From contig JBEKEX010000129.1 in NCBI GenBank assembly GCA_050013615.1, forward strand, positions 1 through 7,525: a stretch of DNA of 7,525 nt, read 5' to 3'. A model generated the notes under the pieces. It was not told where the DNA came from and did not search any database. It saw only the letters and a program-made list of their open reading frames with translations. The stretch comes from JBEKEX01 sp050013615. Lineage in GTDB: Bacteria; Chloroflexota; Anaerolineae; Anaerolineales; Anaerolineaceae. Position numbers and translations under genes: made by a program. Every line of letters begins with the position of its first letter. The first letter of the stretch is position 1. Positions 1 to 6,469 of the stretch are shown in pieces.

Positions 1-2145
1 CAAGCGCTGAACACATTCCTGGAGCGCGGGCGCACTGCTGCAGCGATCCAACAGCTCTACCTGGAAGAATTGGACCTGGGCGAAACGATCGAACTGGCGC
101 ATCACGCCTTGGGTTATTCTCCATCAGTCTCATTTGCAAAGCACCTGATCATGGAGACGGGTGGCAATCCTCTCTTTCTGTTGGAAACACTGCGCATCTT
201 GCTGCAATCAGCGCAAAACGTGACAGAGGAATCGCCGCCCATCCACCTGCCACTTGCCGGCAGTTTGCGATCTTTGATGCGCGACCGTTTGCGGAACTTG
301 AGGCCGCTGACACGCCAAGTGCTGGTGACCGCAGCGGTCATCGGCAACGAATTCACCGTACGCATTCTGCAGGAAGCGGTGCAGGTGCCGGTGGATGATC
401 TGGTCGACGCACTTGAAGAATTGGAAAAGAGCCACCTGATCCGCCCGGGGCGCGAAAAAACGCTGACCGAGAGTTACGTCTTCATCCATGACAAGATCCG
501 TGAAGTGCTATTGGCTGAATTGAGCCAGGCGCGTCGCCAAGCCCTGCACCAGAGAGTAGCAAAAGCCCTGGAAATCCGTGCCACCGACGACTCCAGGCAG
601 GCGGCTGTTTTGGCTGACCATTACGAAGAAGGTGGAGAACTGGAGCTGGCTTTCCACCATTGGTTGGATGCCGGGGTTCATGCCATGCAGTTGTTCTCGC
701 CGGGCGAGGCCTACGCGGCTTATCGACGCGCGCTGGAAGTCTTGCGCCAAATCGAGACACACCTTTCCGACCATGATATTCACCGGTTGTTCACTGAATG
801 GGGCCAGCTTGCCATCGAGCAAGCCGATTTTTCCACCACACAACTTTGCTACTCTACATTACTCCAGATCGGTAACCGTCGCAACCAGCCGCTTCTGATA
901 GGCAGTGCCTACAGCGGATTGGCAATGTTGAAATTAATGCAAAATGATCCAGAAGAAGCAAAAGTACTGTTGGACAAAGCCGACCTACTCCTGGAACAGT
1001 GCAACGATCGCCTCGAGCGTCTCACAGCTTACCTGCGGCGCGGCACGGCAGCGGTTTACCAGATGCAGTACCCGGAAGCTATGCGAGTTTTCGAGTTGGC
1101 CATGCGACTCTGTGCGGATGACGATTCCCAGCAGGTGAGTGAAGTAATACGCAACGTCGAGATCCAGCTTTCGCTGGTATACGTTTTAAATGGCTGGCCC
1201 GAAAGAGCAGTGGAAGTTTCCAGCCGGGTGAGAAGTGCCAACACCAGCAATGGCAACAGCGGCAGTTTGCAGCGTTCCTACCTGATGACCTCTGTTGCAC
1301 AATATTGCCTGGGCAATTACACAGACGCCAAAGAGACTGCCAGTACAGGATTGGAACTAGCCCAATCGCTGCACTCGTGGCAATCAGCCGGCCTGCTCGA
1401 AATGTCATTGGGGCGTTCTCTGCTGCAACTGGGGGATATAGATGGCGCATTAGCACGGGTCCACAATGCCATTGCACTGGCACATCAATATCATTTCACC
1501 GAAACCGAGTCAGAGTCCTTAAGCATCCTGGGAGACGTCCATTTGTTGCTGCACAATTACACTGAAGCAGCAAAGATTTATGCCAAAGGTGTTGAATTGA
1601 ACCCACCAGGTTTTGTAGCCATGGAGAATCTATATCGCTCGGGGTATGCCAGGTTCAGGGTCAACAGCGACGTTGCGGGGATTGAATCGCTGGAACATTG
1701 CATCCAAACAGCGCGCAAACTGGGTTTGTGGCTCATCGTCTTGCCGGCAGAACTGTGCCGCGCCCTGGTCGATTTTTTGGGTGAAAAAAGTGAAGCCGCA
1801 CACCAGCGATTGGATGACGTGGCCAAAGAAGCTGAGCTACGCAAGATCATCCTGCTGCCGGTCGAGCCAGAATGGCTGCGTTCCCGGTTGGCCTGGCAGG
1901 AAGGAAATCTGGAAGCTGCGGATGGGTTTGCACGATCTTTGATCCAAAAAGGCCGGCGGCTTCACAATCTCTGGTTCGAGATCAGCGGCAACCGGCTGCT
2001 GCTAGAGCATGCTCACACCCGGGTTGAGAGCGACCGGGCAGTGGGGGAATTGAAGCGATCATTGGACGCGCTGGATGCCCATTGTCATGACCGCGAGTTC
2101 AGACCTGTTTTTCTTCGTTTCCGCCAATCCATGCTGAAACGTTAG
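1..2145 (+). CDS. STAND-type ATPase/TPR regulator, C-terminal part (5' end outside window)
   Basis: The frame is open from the first base, so this is the last 714 residues of a longer protein; the first in-frame start-like codon (TTG at 70) is probably internal. Residues 52-59 (ETGGNPLF) match the conserved GNPLF-type segment near the end of the ATPase module in MalT/LuxR-, BTAD- and cyclase-associated STAND proteins. Residues about 80-185 resemble the winged-helix region that follows, including FIHD at 161-164 ahead of an Arg-rich helix. From about 190 to the end the protein is helical, with repeated Ala/Leu/Tyr patterns typical of TPR units. It ends without a LuxR-type helix-turn-helix, so any DNA-binding domain (for example SARP/BTAD) or other output domain must lie upstream of the window. 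The Walker motifs are also upstream. It is probably a cytoplasmic signal-responsive regulator; the target is unknown. A hairpin separates it from pdxS, so it is probably a separate transcription unit. Confidence 0.75.
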   Translation, partial: QALNTFLERGRTAAAIQQLYLEELDLGETIELAHHALGYSPSVSFAKHLIMETGGNPLFLLETLRILLQSAQNVTEESPPIHLPLAGSLRSLMRDRLRNLRPLTRQVLVTAAVIGNEFTVRILQEAVQVPVDDLVDALEELEKSHLIRPGREKTLTESYVFIHDKIREVLLAELSQARRQALHQRVAKALEIRATDDSRQAAVLADHYEEGGELELAFHHWLDAGVHAMQLFSPGEAYAAYRRALEVLRQIETHLSDHDIHRLFTEWGQLAIEQADFSTTQLCYSTLLQIGNRRNQPLLIGSAYSGLAMLKLMQNDPEEAKVLLDKADLLLEQCNDRLERLTAYLRRGTAAVYQMQYPEAMRVFELAMRLCADDDSQQVSEVIRNVEIQLSLVYVLNGWPERAVEVSSRVRSANTSNGNSGSLQRSYLMTSVAQYCLGNYTDAKETASTGLELAQSLHSWQSAGLLEMSLGRSLLQLGDIDGALARVHNAIALAHQYHFTETESESLSILGDVHLLLHNYTEAAKIYAKGVELNPPGFVAMENLYRSGYARFRVNSDVAGIESLEHCIQTARKLGLWLIVLPAELCRALVDFLGEKSEAAHQRLDDVAKEAELRKIILLPVEPEWLRSRLAWQEGNLEAADGFARSLIQKGRRLHNLWFEISGNRLLLEHAHTRVESDRAVGELKRSLDALDAHCHDREFRPVFLRFRQSMLKR

Positions 2146-2157
2146 CCTCTGCGTGAA

Positions 2158-2187
2158 GCGGCGACCAGGATAATCGCCGCAAGTTTT
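2158..2187 (+). terminator. Probable Rho-independent terminator after the regulator gene
   Basis: A perfect 7-bp GC-rich inverted repeat (GCGGCGA at 2158-2164, TCGCCGC at 2174-2180) encloses a 9-nt loop and is followed by AAGTTTT. It begins 12 nt after the stop codon of the regulator gene. The T-run is short and starts three bases after the stem, so termination may be partial. Confidence 0.55.
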
Positions 2188-2216
2188 CAACTTTCCCGAG
2201 CAATAACCTTTTACAA

Positions 2217-2245
2217 TTGTTGTCCACCTTTGTCGGTGGTAGAAT
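2217..2245 (+). promoter_or_regulatory. Candidate promoter of pdxS with an inverted repeat in the spacer
   Basis: A TAGAAT hexamer at 2240-2245 differs from the sigma-70-type -10 consensus by one base. TTGTTG at 2217-2222 lies exactly 17 bp upstream and matches the -35 consensus only in TTG. Transcription would start near 2252, giving a leader of about 28 nt that contains the ribosome binding site. The spacer holds an inverted repeat, CCACC (2224-2228) and GGTGG (2235-2239), which could be an operator half-site pair. This call rests on sequence alone. Confidence 0.5.
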
Positions 2246-2266
2246 CTAACTGAAAGTTCATTAATC

Positions 2267-2273
2267 AGGAGGT
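2267..2273 (+). promoter_or_regulatory. Strong ribosome binding site of pdxS
   Basis: AGGAGGT is a near-complete Shine-Dalgarno sequence, placed 6 nt before the ATG at 2280. It fixes the pdxS start and is by far the strongest ribosome binding site in the window, which fits high expression of the synthase subunit. Confidence 0.85.
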
Positions 2274-2279
2274 AGCAAG

Positions 2280-3170
2280 ATGGTTGAACAGACTACCGGC
2301 TCTTTCGCAGTTAAAAAAGGGCTGGCACAAATGCTTAAAGGCGGCGTGATCATGGATGTGGTCACACCGGAACACGCAAAAATTGCCGAAGAAGCCGGCG
2401 CGTGCGCTGTCATGGCGCTGGAGCGCGTCCCGGCAGATATCCGTGCCAACGGCGGGGTGGCACGCATGAGCGACCCCGAACTGATCCTCAAGATCATGGA
2501 TTCCGTCACCATCCCGGTGATGGCCAAGTGCCGCATTGGGCACTTTGTGGAAGCACAAATCCTCGAAGCCATCGGTGTCGACTACATCGACGAATCCGAG
2601 GTGCTCACTCCAGCCGATGAAGCCCATCATATCAACAAGCACGCTTTCAAAGTGCCATTCGTGTGCGGCTGCCGAAACCTGGGTGAGGCACTGCGCCGTA
2701 TCGGTGAAGGCGCTGCCATGATCCGCACCAAGGGCGAAGCCGGCACCGGTGATGTGGTCGAGGCCGTGCGCCATGGCCGCCAGGTGCTGGACGATATCCG
2801 CAAGCTGCAGAACTTGCCCGAAGAAGAAGTGATGGCTTTTGCCAAAGAGATCGGTGCACCTTATGAGTTGTGCATGGAGACGCGCAAGCTGGGCCGCATG
2901 CCGGTGGTCAATTTTGCTGCCGGCGGCATCGCCACTCCGGCTGATGCTGCACTCATGATGCAGCTCGGTGTGGACGGCGTCTTCGTCGGCTCCGGTATCT
3001 TCAAATCCGGCGACCCCGCCAAGCGGGCAGCCGCCATCGTCAAAGCCACTACGCACTTCAACGACCCCAAGATCCTGGCCGAGGTCAGCCGCAACCTGGG
3101 CGAGCCCATGGTCGGACGGCAGATTTCCAGCATCCCACAGGAAGAACTGATCGCCGGCCGCGGCTGGTAA
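2280..3170 (+). CDS. pdxS: Pyridoxal 5'-phosphate synthase lyase subunit PdxS
   Basis: PdxS (also SNZ/Pdx1) condenses ribose 5-phosphate, glyceraldehyde 3-phosphate and ammonia to make PLP in the DXP-independent vitamin B6 pathway. It acts in the cytoplasm as a 12-subunit core to which PdxT docks. The protein has 296 residues, the normal length for the family. The (beta/alpha)8 barrel signatures are intact: GGVIMDV with Asp26, the ALERVPADIR segment (46-55), MAKCRIGH with Lys83, and RTKGEAGTG with Lys151. By alignment with the Bacillus subtilis enzyme, Lys83 and Lys151 correspond to its two lysines that hold covalent intermediates (Lys81 and Lys149), and Asp26 to Asp24. The phosphate-binding segments FAAGGIATPADAA (212-224) and GVFVGSGIFKS (233-243) are present. 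The ATG at 2280 follows AGGAGGT. pdxT lies 78 nt downstream with a hairpin in between. No feature suggests loss of function. Confidence 0.98.
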   Translation: MVEQTTGSFAVKKGLAQMLKGGVIMDVVTPEHAKIAEEAGACAVMALERVPADIRANGGVARMSDPELILKIMDSVTIPVMAKCRIGHFVEAQILEAIGVDYIDESEVLTPADEAHHINKHAFKVPFVCGCRNLGEALRRIGEGAAMIRTKGEAGTGDVVEAVRHGRQVLDDIRKLQNLPEEEVMAFAKEIGAPYELCMETRKLGRMPVVNFAAGGIATPADAALMMQLGVDGVFVGSGIFKSGDPAKRAAAIVKATTHFNDPKILAEVSRNLGEPMVGRQISSIPQEELIAGRGW

Positions 3171-3192
3171 TTTCTCCGCTGCACGATGGCAG

Positions 3193-3226
3193 CACAGCCG
3201 GTGTTGAGCCGGGTCTGTGATTTTTT
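3193..3226 (+). terminator. Terminator-like hairpin (possible attenuator) between pdxS and pdxT
   Basis: CACAG (3193-3197) pairs with CTGTG (3215-3219), and CCGG (3198-3201) pairs with CCGG (3209-3212). The loop is 7 nt (TGTTGAG) and there is a two-base GT bulge on the 3' arm. One A and then six T residues (3221-3226) follow. This is the form of an intrinsic terminator, yet it sits 22 nt before the pdxT start and inside what should be one operon. It may lower pdxT transcript relative to pdxS or protect the pdxS 3' end after processing. Confidence 0.55.
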
Positions 3227-3248
3227 AGCGTACTTTGGAATTAACGTT

Positions 3249-3827
3249 ATGAAAATTGGAGTCCTCGCCTTACAAGGCGATTTTAGTGAACATCAGGCCA
3301 TGTTGGAACGGTTGGGAGCAGAGGTGGTGCAGGTGCGCCTCCCCGCTCACCTGGAAGGGCTTTCCGGATTGATCATCCCCGGCGGCGAATCGACCACCAT
3401 AGGCAAGCTGGCTGTGGCCTTCGGTCTAATGGATGCCCTGCGTACTTTTTCCCAAAAGCACGCCATTTGGGGCACCTGCGCCGGTGCGATCTTCCTCTCC
3501 AAGGACATCCACCGCAACCAGCCGTTGCTGGGCTTGATGGACATCGTAGTGGAGCGCAACGCCTTTGGCCGCCAGGTGGACTCTTTCGAGATCGACCTGG
3601 ATGTGCCGGCGCTGGCCACCGTTGGCCCAGATCACACACCCTACCATGCCGTTTTCATCCGCGCTCCGTTGATCGAGGAAGTAAACCGGCCCGCCGAAAT
3701 CTTGGCCAAGCTGCCCAACGGCAAGATCGTCGCTGCTCGGGAGGGCAGGCTGTTGGCCACTTCCTTCCATCCCGAGCTCACCGTCGATGACCGTTTCCAT
3801 CGTTACTTTATGGAGTTGTCAAAATAG
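3249..3827 (+). CDS. pdxT: Pyridoxal 5'-phosphate synthase glutaminase subunit PdxT
   Basis: PdxT (also SNO/Pdx2) hydrolyses glutamine and channels the ammonia to PdxS for PLP synthesis. The protein has 192 residues and is a complete class I (triad) glutamine amidotransferase of usual length. The N-terminus MKIGVLALQGDF is the family signature. PGGEST (44-49) is the oxyanion-forming segment, Cys77 in GTCAGA is the expected nucleophile, and His174 and Glu176 in SFHPE complete the triad. An in-frame ATG at 3186 would add 21 residues, but these are unlike the family and would be encoded across the terminator-like hairpin, so the start at 3249 is preferred. A weak GGA at 3237-3239 lies 9 nt upstream, far weaker than the pdxS site. 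The TAG stop at 3825-3827 overlaps the apparent start of the next gene, which suggests translational coupling. Confidence 0.97.
   Translation: MKIGVLALQGDFSEHQAMLERLGAEVVQVRLPAHLEGLSGLIIPGGESTTIGKLAVAFGLMDALRTFSQKHAIWGTCAGAIFLSKDIHRNQPLLGLMDIVVERNAFGRQVDSFEIDLDVPALATVGPDHTPYHAVFIRAPLIEEVNRPAEILAKLPNGKIVAAREGRLLATSFHPELTVDDRFHRYFMELSK
3812..3826 (+). promoter_or_regulatory. GGAG ribosome binding site and ATA start inside the pdxT 3' end
   Basis: GGAG at 3812-3815 lies 8 nt before ATA at 3824-3826, which is the only start-like codon of the GNAT-like frame at this distance. The ATA shares the bases ATAG with the pdxT stop codon. The next conventional start in that frame, GTG at 3884, has no Shine-Dalgarno sequence before it. 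The frame opens after a TGA at 3788-3790 and has no ATG, GTG or TTG before 3884. Confidence 0.5.
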
Positions 3828-4819
3828 ACGCCCGTTCGCTCGATTGGTACGACCTGCCTGAGTTTTTTCGCTATCGTGAACAGGTGCTATGTCTGGACAG
3901 TACCCTGGCGCTGACCCGCGGCAACCCCTTAGGTCCGCTGGCACTGTTGAGTTTATTGCACCCTGCCAAGGGCAGTTACATCGCAGTAGTCGATGTCGAT
4001 GGCGGCAAAGATAAGATGATCGGCCAGGTGGTGCATCTGACCGGCCAGCGCTCGGCCCACCTGGCTTTTATGTTGCCAGAAGGCAACACCGACGCTAACG
4101 GACGCGTGGCATTGCTGGAAGCACTGGCCCGTGAAGCGGGTGAAATGGGTGCCTTGAGTGTGGTGGCCGAGCTGGAAGATTGCAACCCCATGGTCGAGAA
4201 CTTGCGCCGGTCGGGTTTTTCCATTTTCTGCTGGCAACGCATCTGGAAACTGCCAGGAGGCTCAACCAGCGAGAGCCCTCTCTGGCAAGAAGCCAAACCG
4301 GAAGACGAGTTTGCCATTCGCTCACTGTTCCATGCAGTGGCACCACCCATGGTGCAAAGCGCGGAAACGCCGCCCCCGCAGCGCGCCGGTCTGGCGTTCA
4401 AACAGAACGGTAATTTGCTGGCCTACGTCGAGGCCATTTCGGGGCCGCTCGGTGTTTGTCTGTTACCCTTGTTCCACCCCGATACTCCCGAAGCCCCGGC
4501 GCTTTTAGGCGAATTGGCCGACATGATGAACGCCTTGAACCGGCCGGTGCACCTGATCGTGCGTTCCTATCAATCCTGGCTGGAAGGCAGCCTGGAGAAC
4601 ATGGGGGCCATGGCCTCACCGCGGCAGGCAGTCATGGTGCGTCACCTGGCGCGTCTGCAACGTGTGGAAGAATATGTGCCCAGTGCAGTGGTAGAACGCC
4701 GCACCATCGAGCCCAGCGCTTCCGTCCGAAATAATATCACCCTGGAACCATCATTGGACCAAGAAGGTAAACCCTTACCAACTTGCATGCCTGAAAATGA
4801 TGCATTCCCGCTAAAATAA
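3824..4819 (+). CDS. Tandem GNAT-like acetyltransferase-fold protein of unknown substrate
   Basis: The deduced protein has 331 residues if it starts at ATA 3824, or 311 residues if it starts at GTG 3884. Residues 1-20 of the long form (containing DLPEFFRYREQ) look like the first strand and helix of a GNAT fold and lead smoothly into LDSTLALTRGNPLGP, so the longer form is preferred. The first half (about 1-145) shows GNAT-like strands, an Ala/Leu-rich helix and the terminal segment ENLRRSGF (125-132). The second half (about 155-280) repeats the pattern with weaker conservation (YVEAISGPLGV at 201-211, then ENMGAM). The classical acetyl-CoA pyrophosphate loop (Q/R-x-x-G-x-G/A) is not recognisable in either half, so catalytic activity is uncertain. 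The last 40 or so residues are polar and probably disordered. It overlaps the pdxT stop by 4 nt and ends 13 nt before the ATPase gene. Neither half shows residues that identify a substrate. It could be a structural or regulatory GNAT relative rather than an enzyme. Confidence 0.78.
   Translation: MDARSLDWYDLPEFFRYREQVLCLDSTLALTRGNPLGPLALLSLLHPAKGSYIAVVDVDGGKDKMIGQVVHLTGQRSAHLAFMLPEGNTDANGRVALLEALAREAGEMGALSVVAELEDCNPMVENLRRSGFSIFCWQRIWKLPGGSTSESPLWQEAKPEDEFAIRSLFHAVAPPMVQSAETPPPQRAGLAFKQNGNLLAYVEAISGPLGVCLLPLFHPDTPEAPALLGELADMMNALNRPVHLIVRSYQSWLEGSLENMGAMASPRQAVMVRHLARLQRVEEYVPSAVVERRTIEPSASVRNNITLEPSLDQEGKPLPTCMPENDAFPLK
4761..4784 (+). repeat. Small inverted repeat near the end of the GNAT-like gene
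   Basis: GGTAA (4766-4770) and TTACC (4775-4779) flank a 4-nt ACCC loop. Outer AAG (4761-4763) and CTT (4782-4784) are also complementary, separated from the inner stem by A-A mismatches. No T-run follows, so it is not a standard terminator. It lies 36 nt upstream of the candidate ATPase promoter and could be an operator or chance. Confidence 0.3.
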
Positions 4820-4820
4820 C

Positions 4821-4832
4821 TATAATAATGAT
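4821..4832 (+). promoter_or_regulatory. Candidate -10 box for a leaderless ATPase transcript
   Basis: A perfect TATAAT at 4821-4826 is followed by 6 nt and then the ATG at 4833, so transcription would begin at or next to the start codon. No Shine-Dalgarno sequence is present between the GNAT stop and this ATG. No good -35 hexamer is found: the position 17 bp upstream reads TGATGC. The surroundings are AT-rich, so chance is possible. Confidence 0.45.
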
Positions 4833-6452
4833 ATGACCCAAAAACGAATTACCGATGACCTGCAGGCGCTCTTGGGGGTTCTCCCGCCCGCCGTTGCAGA
4901 ATCTGTGGTCCAAGCCAATAACAGCGATAACCTGTTAGAGATCATCCTCGACCTGGGGCGTGTGCCGGTGGCACGCTTTGTGGATAAAGAAGTGCCCCTC
5001 AGCAAGGGCGAGGTGACACGCAATGAGATCGATTATGTGGTATCGCGCATCGGCGAGTTCGATGCCGACAACCGCGCCGGACTGGAGCGCACGCTGCATC
5101 GCATCAGCGCCATCCGCAACCGTCGCGGTCACATTGTGGGACTCACCTGCCGCGTGGGACGCGCCGTCTATGGCACCATCGACATCATCCAAGACCTGGT
5201 GGAAAGCGGTAAAAGCATTCTGCTGCTGGGCAAACCCGGTATTGGCAAGACCACCATGCTGCGCGAAGCCGCCCGCATTTTGGCGGAAAAGAAACGCGTG
5301 ATCATTGTGGATACCTCCAATGAGATCGGTGGGGACGGTGACGTGCCGCACCCCGCCGTGGGCCGCGCCCGCCGCATGCAAGTGGCCACCCCCACCTTGC
5401 AGCACGAGGTGATGATCGAAGCCGTCGAGAACCACAACCCCGAAGTGATCGTGATCGATGAGATCGGCCGCGAGCTGGAAGCTTTGGCTGCCCGCACCAT
5501 CGCCGAACGCGGCGTGCAACTGGTTGCCACCGCCCATGGGCGCACGCTCGAAAATTTGCTACTTAATCCCACCCTTTCCGATCTGGTAGGTGGGATCGAA
5601 TCGGTAACCCTCTCCGATGAAGAAGCCCACCGGCGCGGTACGCAGAAAACGGTGCTGGAACGCCGCGCTCCCCCTACATTCGACATCCTTGTCGAGCTGC
5701 AAGAACGCGACAGGCTGGTGGTGCATAATGACGTGGCTGCTTCGGTGGACGAACTGGTGCGCGGCTATCCGTTGCGCCCGGAGGTTCGTTCGCGCGATGA
5801 GAACGGCGAGATACACATCCAGAAAGCTGCCCCAACTCACCAGCGCCAGCAGGCCACCGGCCAGCGCCGGGCGTTGGGCAATAACGACGAGGAAAACCCT
5901 TACGAGCAGATCCCACACAACACCCGTTATCCGGAATCCAACCCGCCGGTCGAGGCCGAACAAACTCCGCCGCCGCAGTCCAACCTGCGCACCATTCGCG
6001 TCTATCCCTACGGCGTGGCACGCAATCGCTTGCAGCAGGCAGCCAAGCGCATGGGCCTGCCGGTATTGATCGTGCGTGACGCGGGCGAGGCAGAAGTATT
6101 GCTGACCCAGCGTACGTACTACCGCAGCCACCAGCAGACCATCCAGGACGCCGAGAACCGCGGCGTTCCCATCTTCGTGCTGCGCGCCAACACCGTGTCA
6201 CAGATCGAGCAATCGCTGGCAGAACTTTTCAACCTGCCGGAAGAGAACAGCTTCCCGGTCGATTACGAAGCCGTCACCAACCAGACACGAGCCGCCATCG
6301 AAGCCGTGATGAACGGCCAGCGTTGGGTGGATCTTCCCCCCGCCACACCTGCCGTACGCCGGCTGCAACATGACTTGGCACGCCAGGCCGAGCTCACATC
6401 GCACTCCTATGGCAAAGAACCCAACCGGCGGGTGAGAATCTTCCGGGAATAA
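4833..6452 (+). CDS. SpoIIIAA/Ycf45-like AAA ATPase with C-terminal R3H domain
   Basis: This 539-residue cytoplasmic protein combines a P-loop ATPase with a nucleic-acid-binding domain. The N-terminal region (1-125) has the helical and strand pattern of SpoIIIAA/Ycf45-type ATPases, including a Gly/Arg-rich part (RNRRGHIVGLTCRVGRAV at 95-112). Walker A is GKPGIGKT (133-140) and Walker B is VIVIDEIG (205-212). VDTSNEIGGDGD (159-170) and ATAHG (232-236) are further conserved ATPase segments. Residues about 331-384 are rich in Gln, Asn and Pro and probably form a flexible linker. A second conserved block (385-468) includes RTIRVYPYGVARNRL and GVPIFVLRANTVSQIEQ. The R3H domain is at about 476-538, with the signature Arg509-x3-His513 and the ending EPNRRVRIF. 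R3H domains bind single-stranded DNA or RNA; the biological role of this family is not established. tmk follows after 17 nt, which suggests co-transcription. Confidence 0.93.
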   Translation: MTQKRITDDLQALLGVLPPAVAESVVQANNSDNLLEIILDLGRVPVARFVDKEVPLSKGEVTRNEIDYVVSRIGEFDADNRAGLERTLHRISAIRNRRGHIVGLTCRVGRAVYGTIDIIQDLVESGKSILLLGKPGIGKTTMLREAARILAEKKRVIIVDTSNEIGGDGDVPHPAVGRARRMQVATPTLQHEVMIEAVENHNPEVIVIDEIGRELEALAARTIAERGVQLVATAHGRTLENLLLNPTLSDLVGGIESVTLSDEEAHRRGTQKTVLERRAPPTFDILVELQERDRLVVHNDVAASVDELVRGYPLRPEVRSRDENGEIHIQKAAPTHQRQQATGQRRALGNNDEENPYEQIPHNTRYPESNPPVEAEQTPPPQSNLRTIRVYPYGVARNRLQQAAKRMGLPVLIVRDAGEAEVLLTQRTYYRSHQQTIQDAENRGVPIFVLRANTVSQIEQSLAELFNLPEENSFPVDYEAVTNQTRAAIEAVMNGQRWVDLPPATPAVRRLQHDLARQAELTSHSYGKEPNRRVRIFRE

Positions 6453-6469
6453 GGCGGTCGCAGAGACTT

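Noticed and set aside
2265..3056. Long antisense open frame (263 codons) opposite pdxS
   Set aside because: It lies opposite a highly conserved gene. Its His/Asp/Gly-rich composition is what the complement of GC-biased codons gives, and it has no recognisable domain.
3186..3248. N-terminal extension of PdxT from an upstream ATG
   Set aside because: The 21 extra residues are foreign to the PdxT family, are encoded across a terminator-like hairpin, and the canonical MKIGVLALQGD start is at 3249.
4828..4838. ATG at 4828 as an alternative start of the ATPase
   Set aside because: It is in a different frame and meets TGA after two codons.
5559..6131. Antisense open frames opposite the R3H ATPase (also 4935-5537)
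   Set aside because: Both are opposite a clear ATPase gene, have no family motif or ribosome binding site, and are explained by codon bias.
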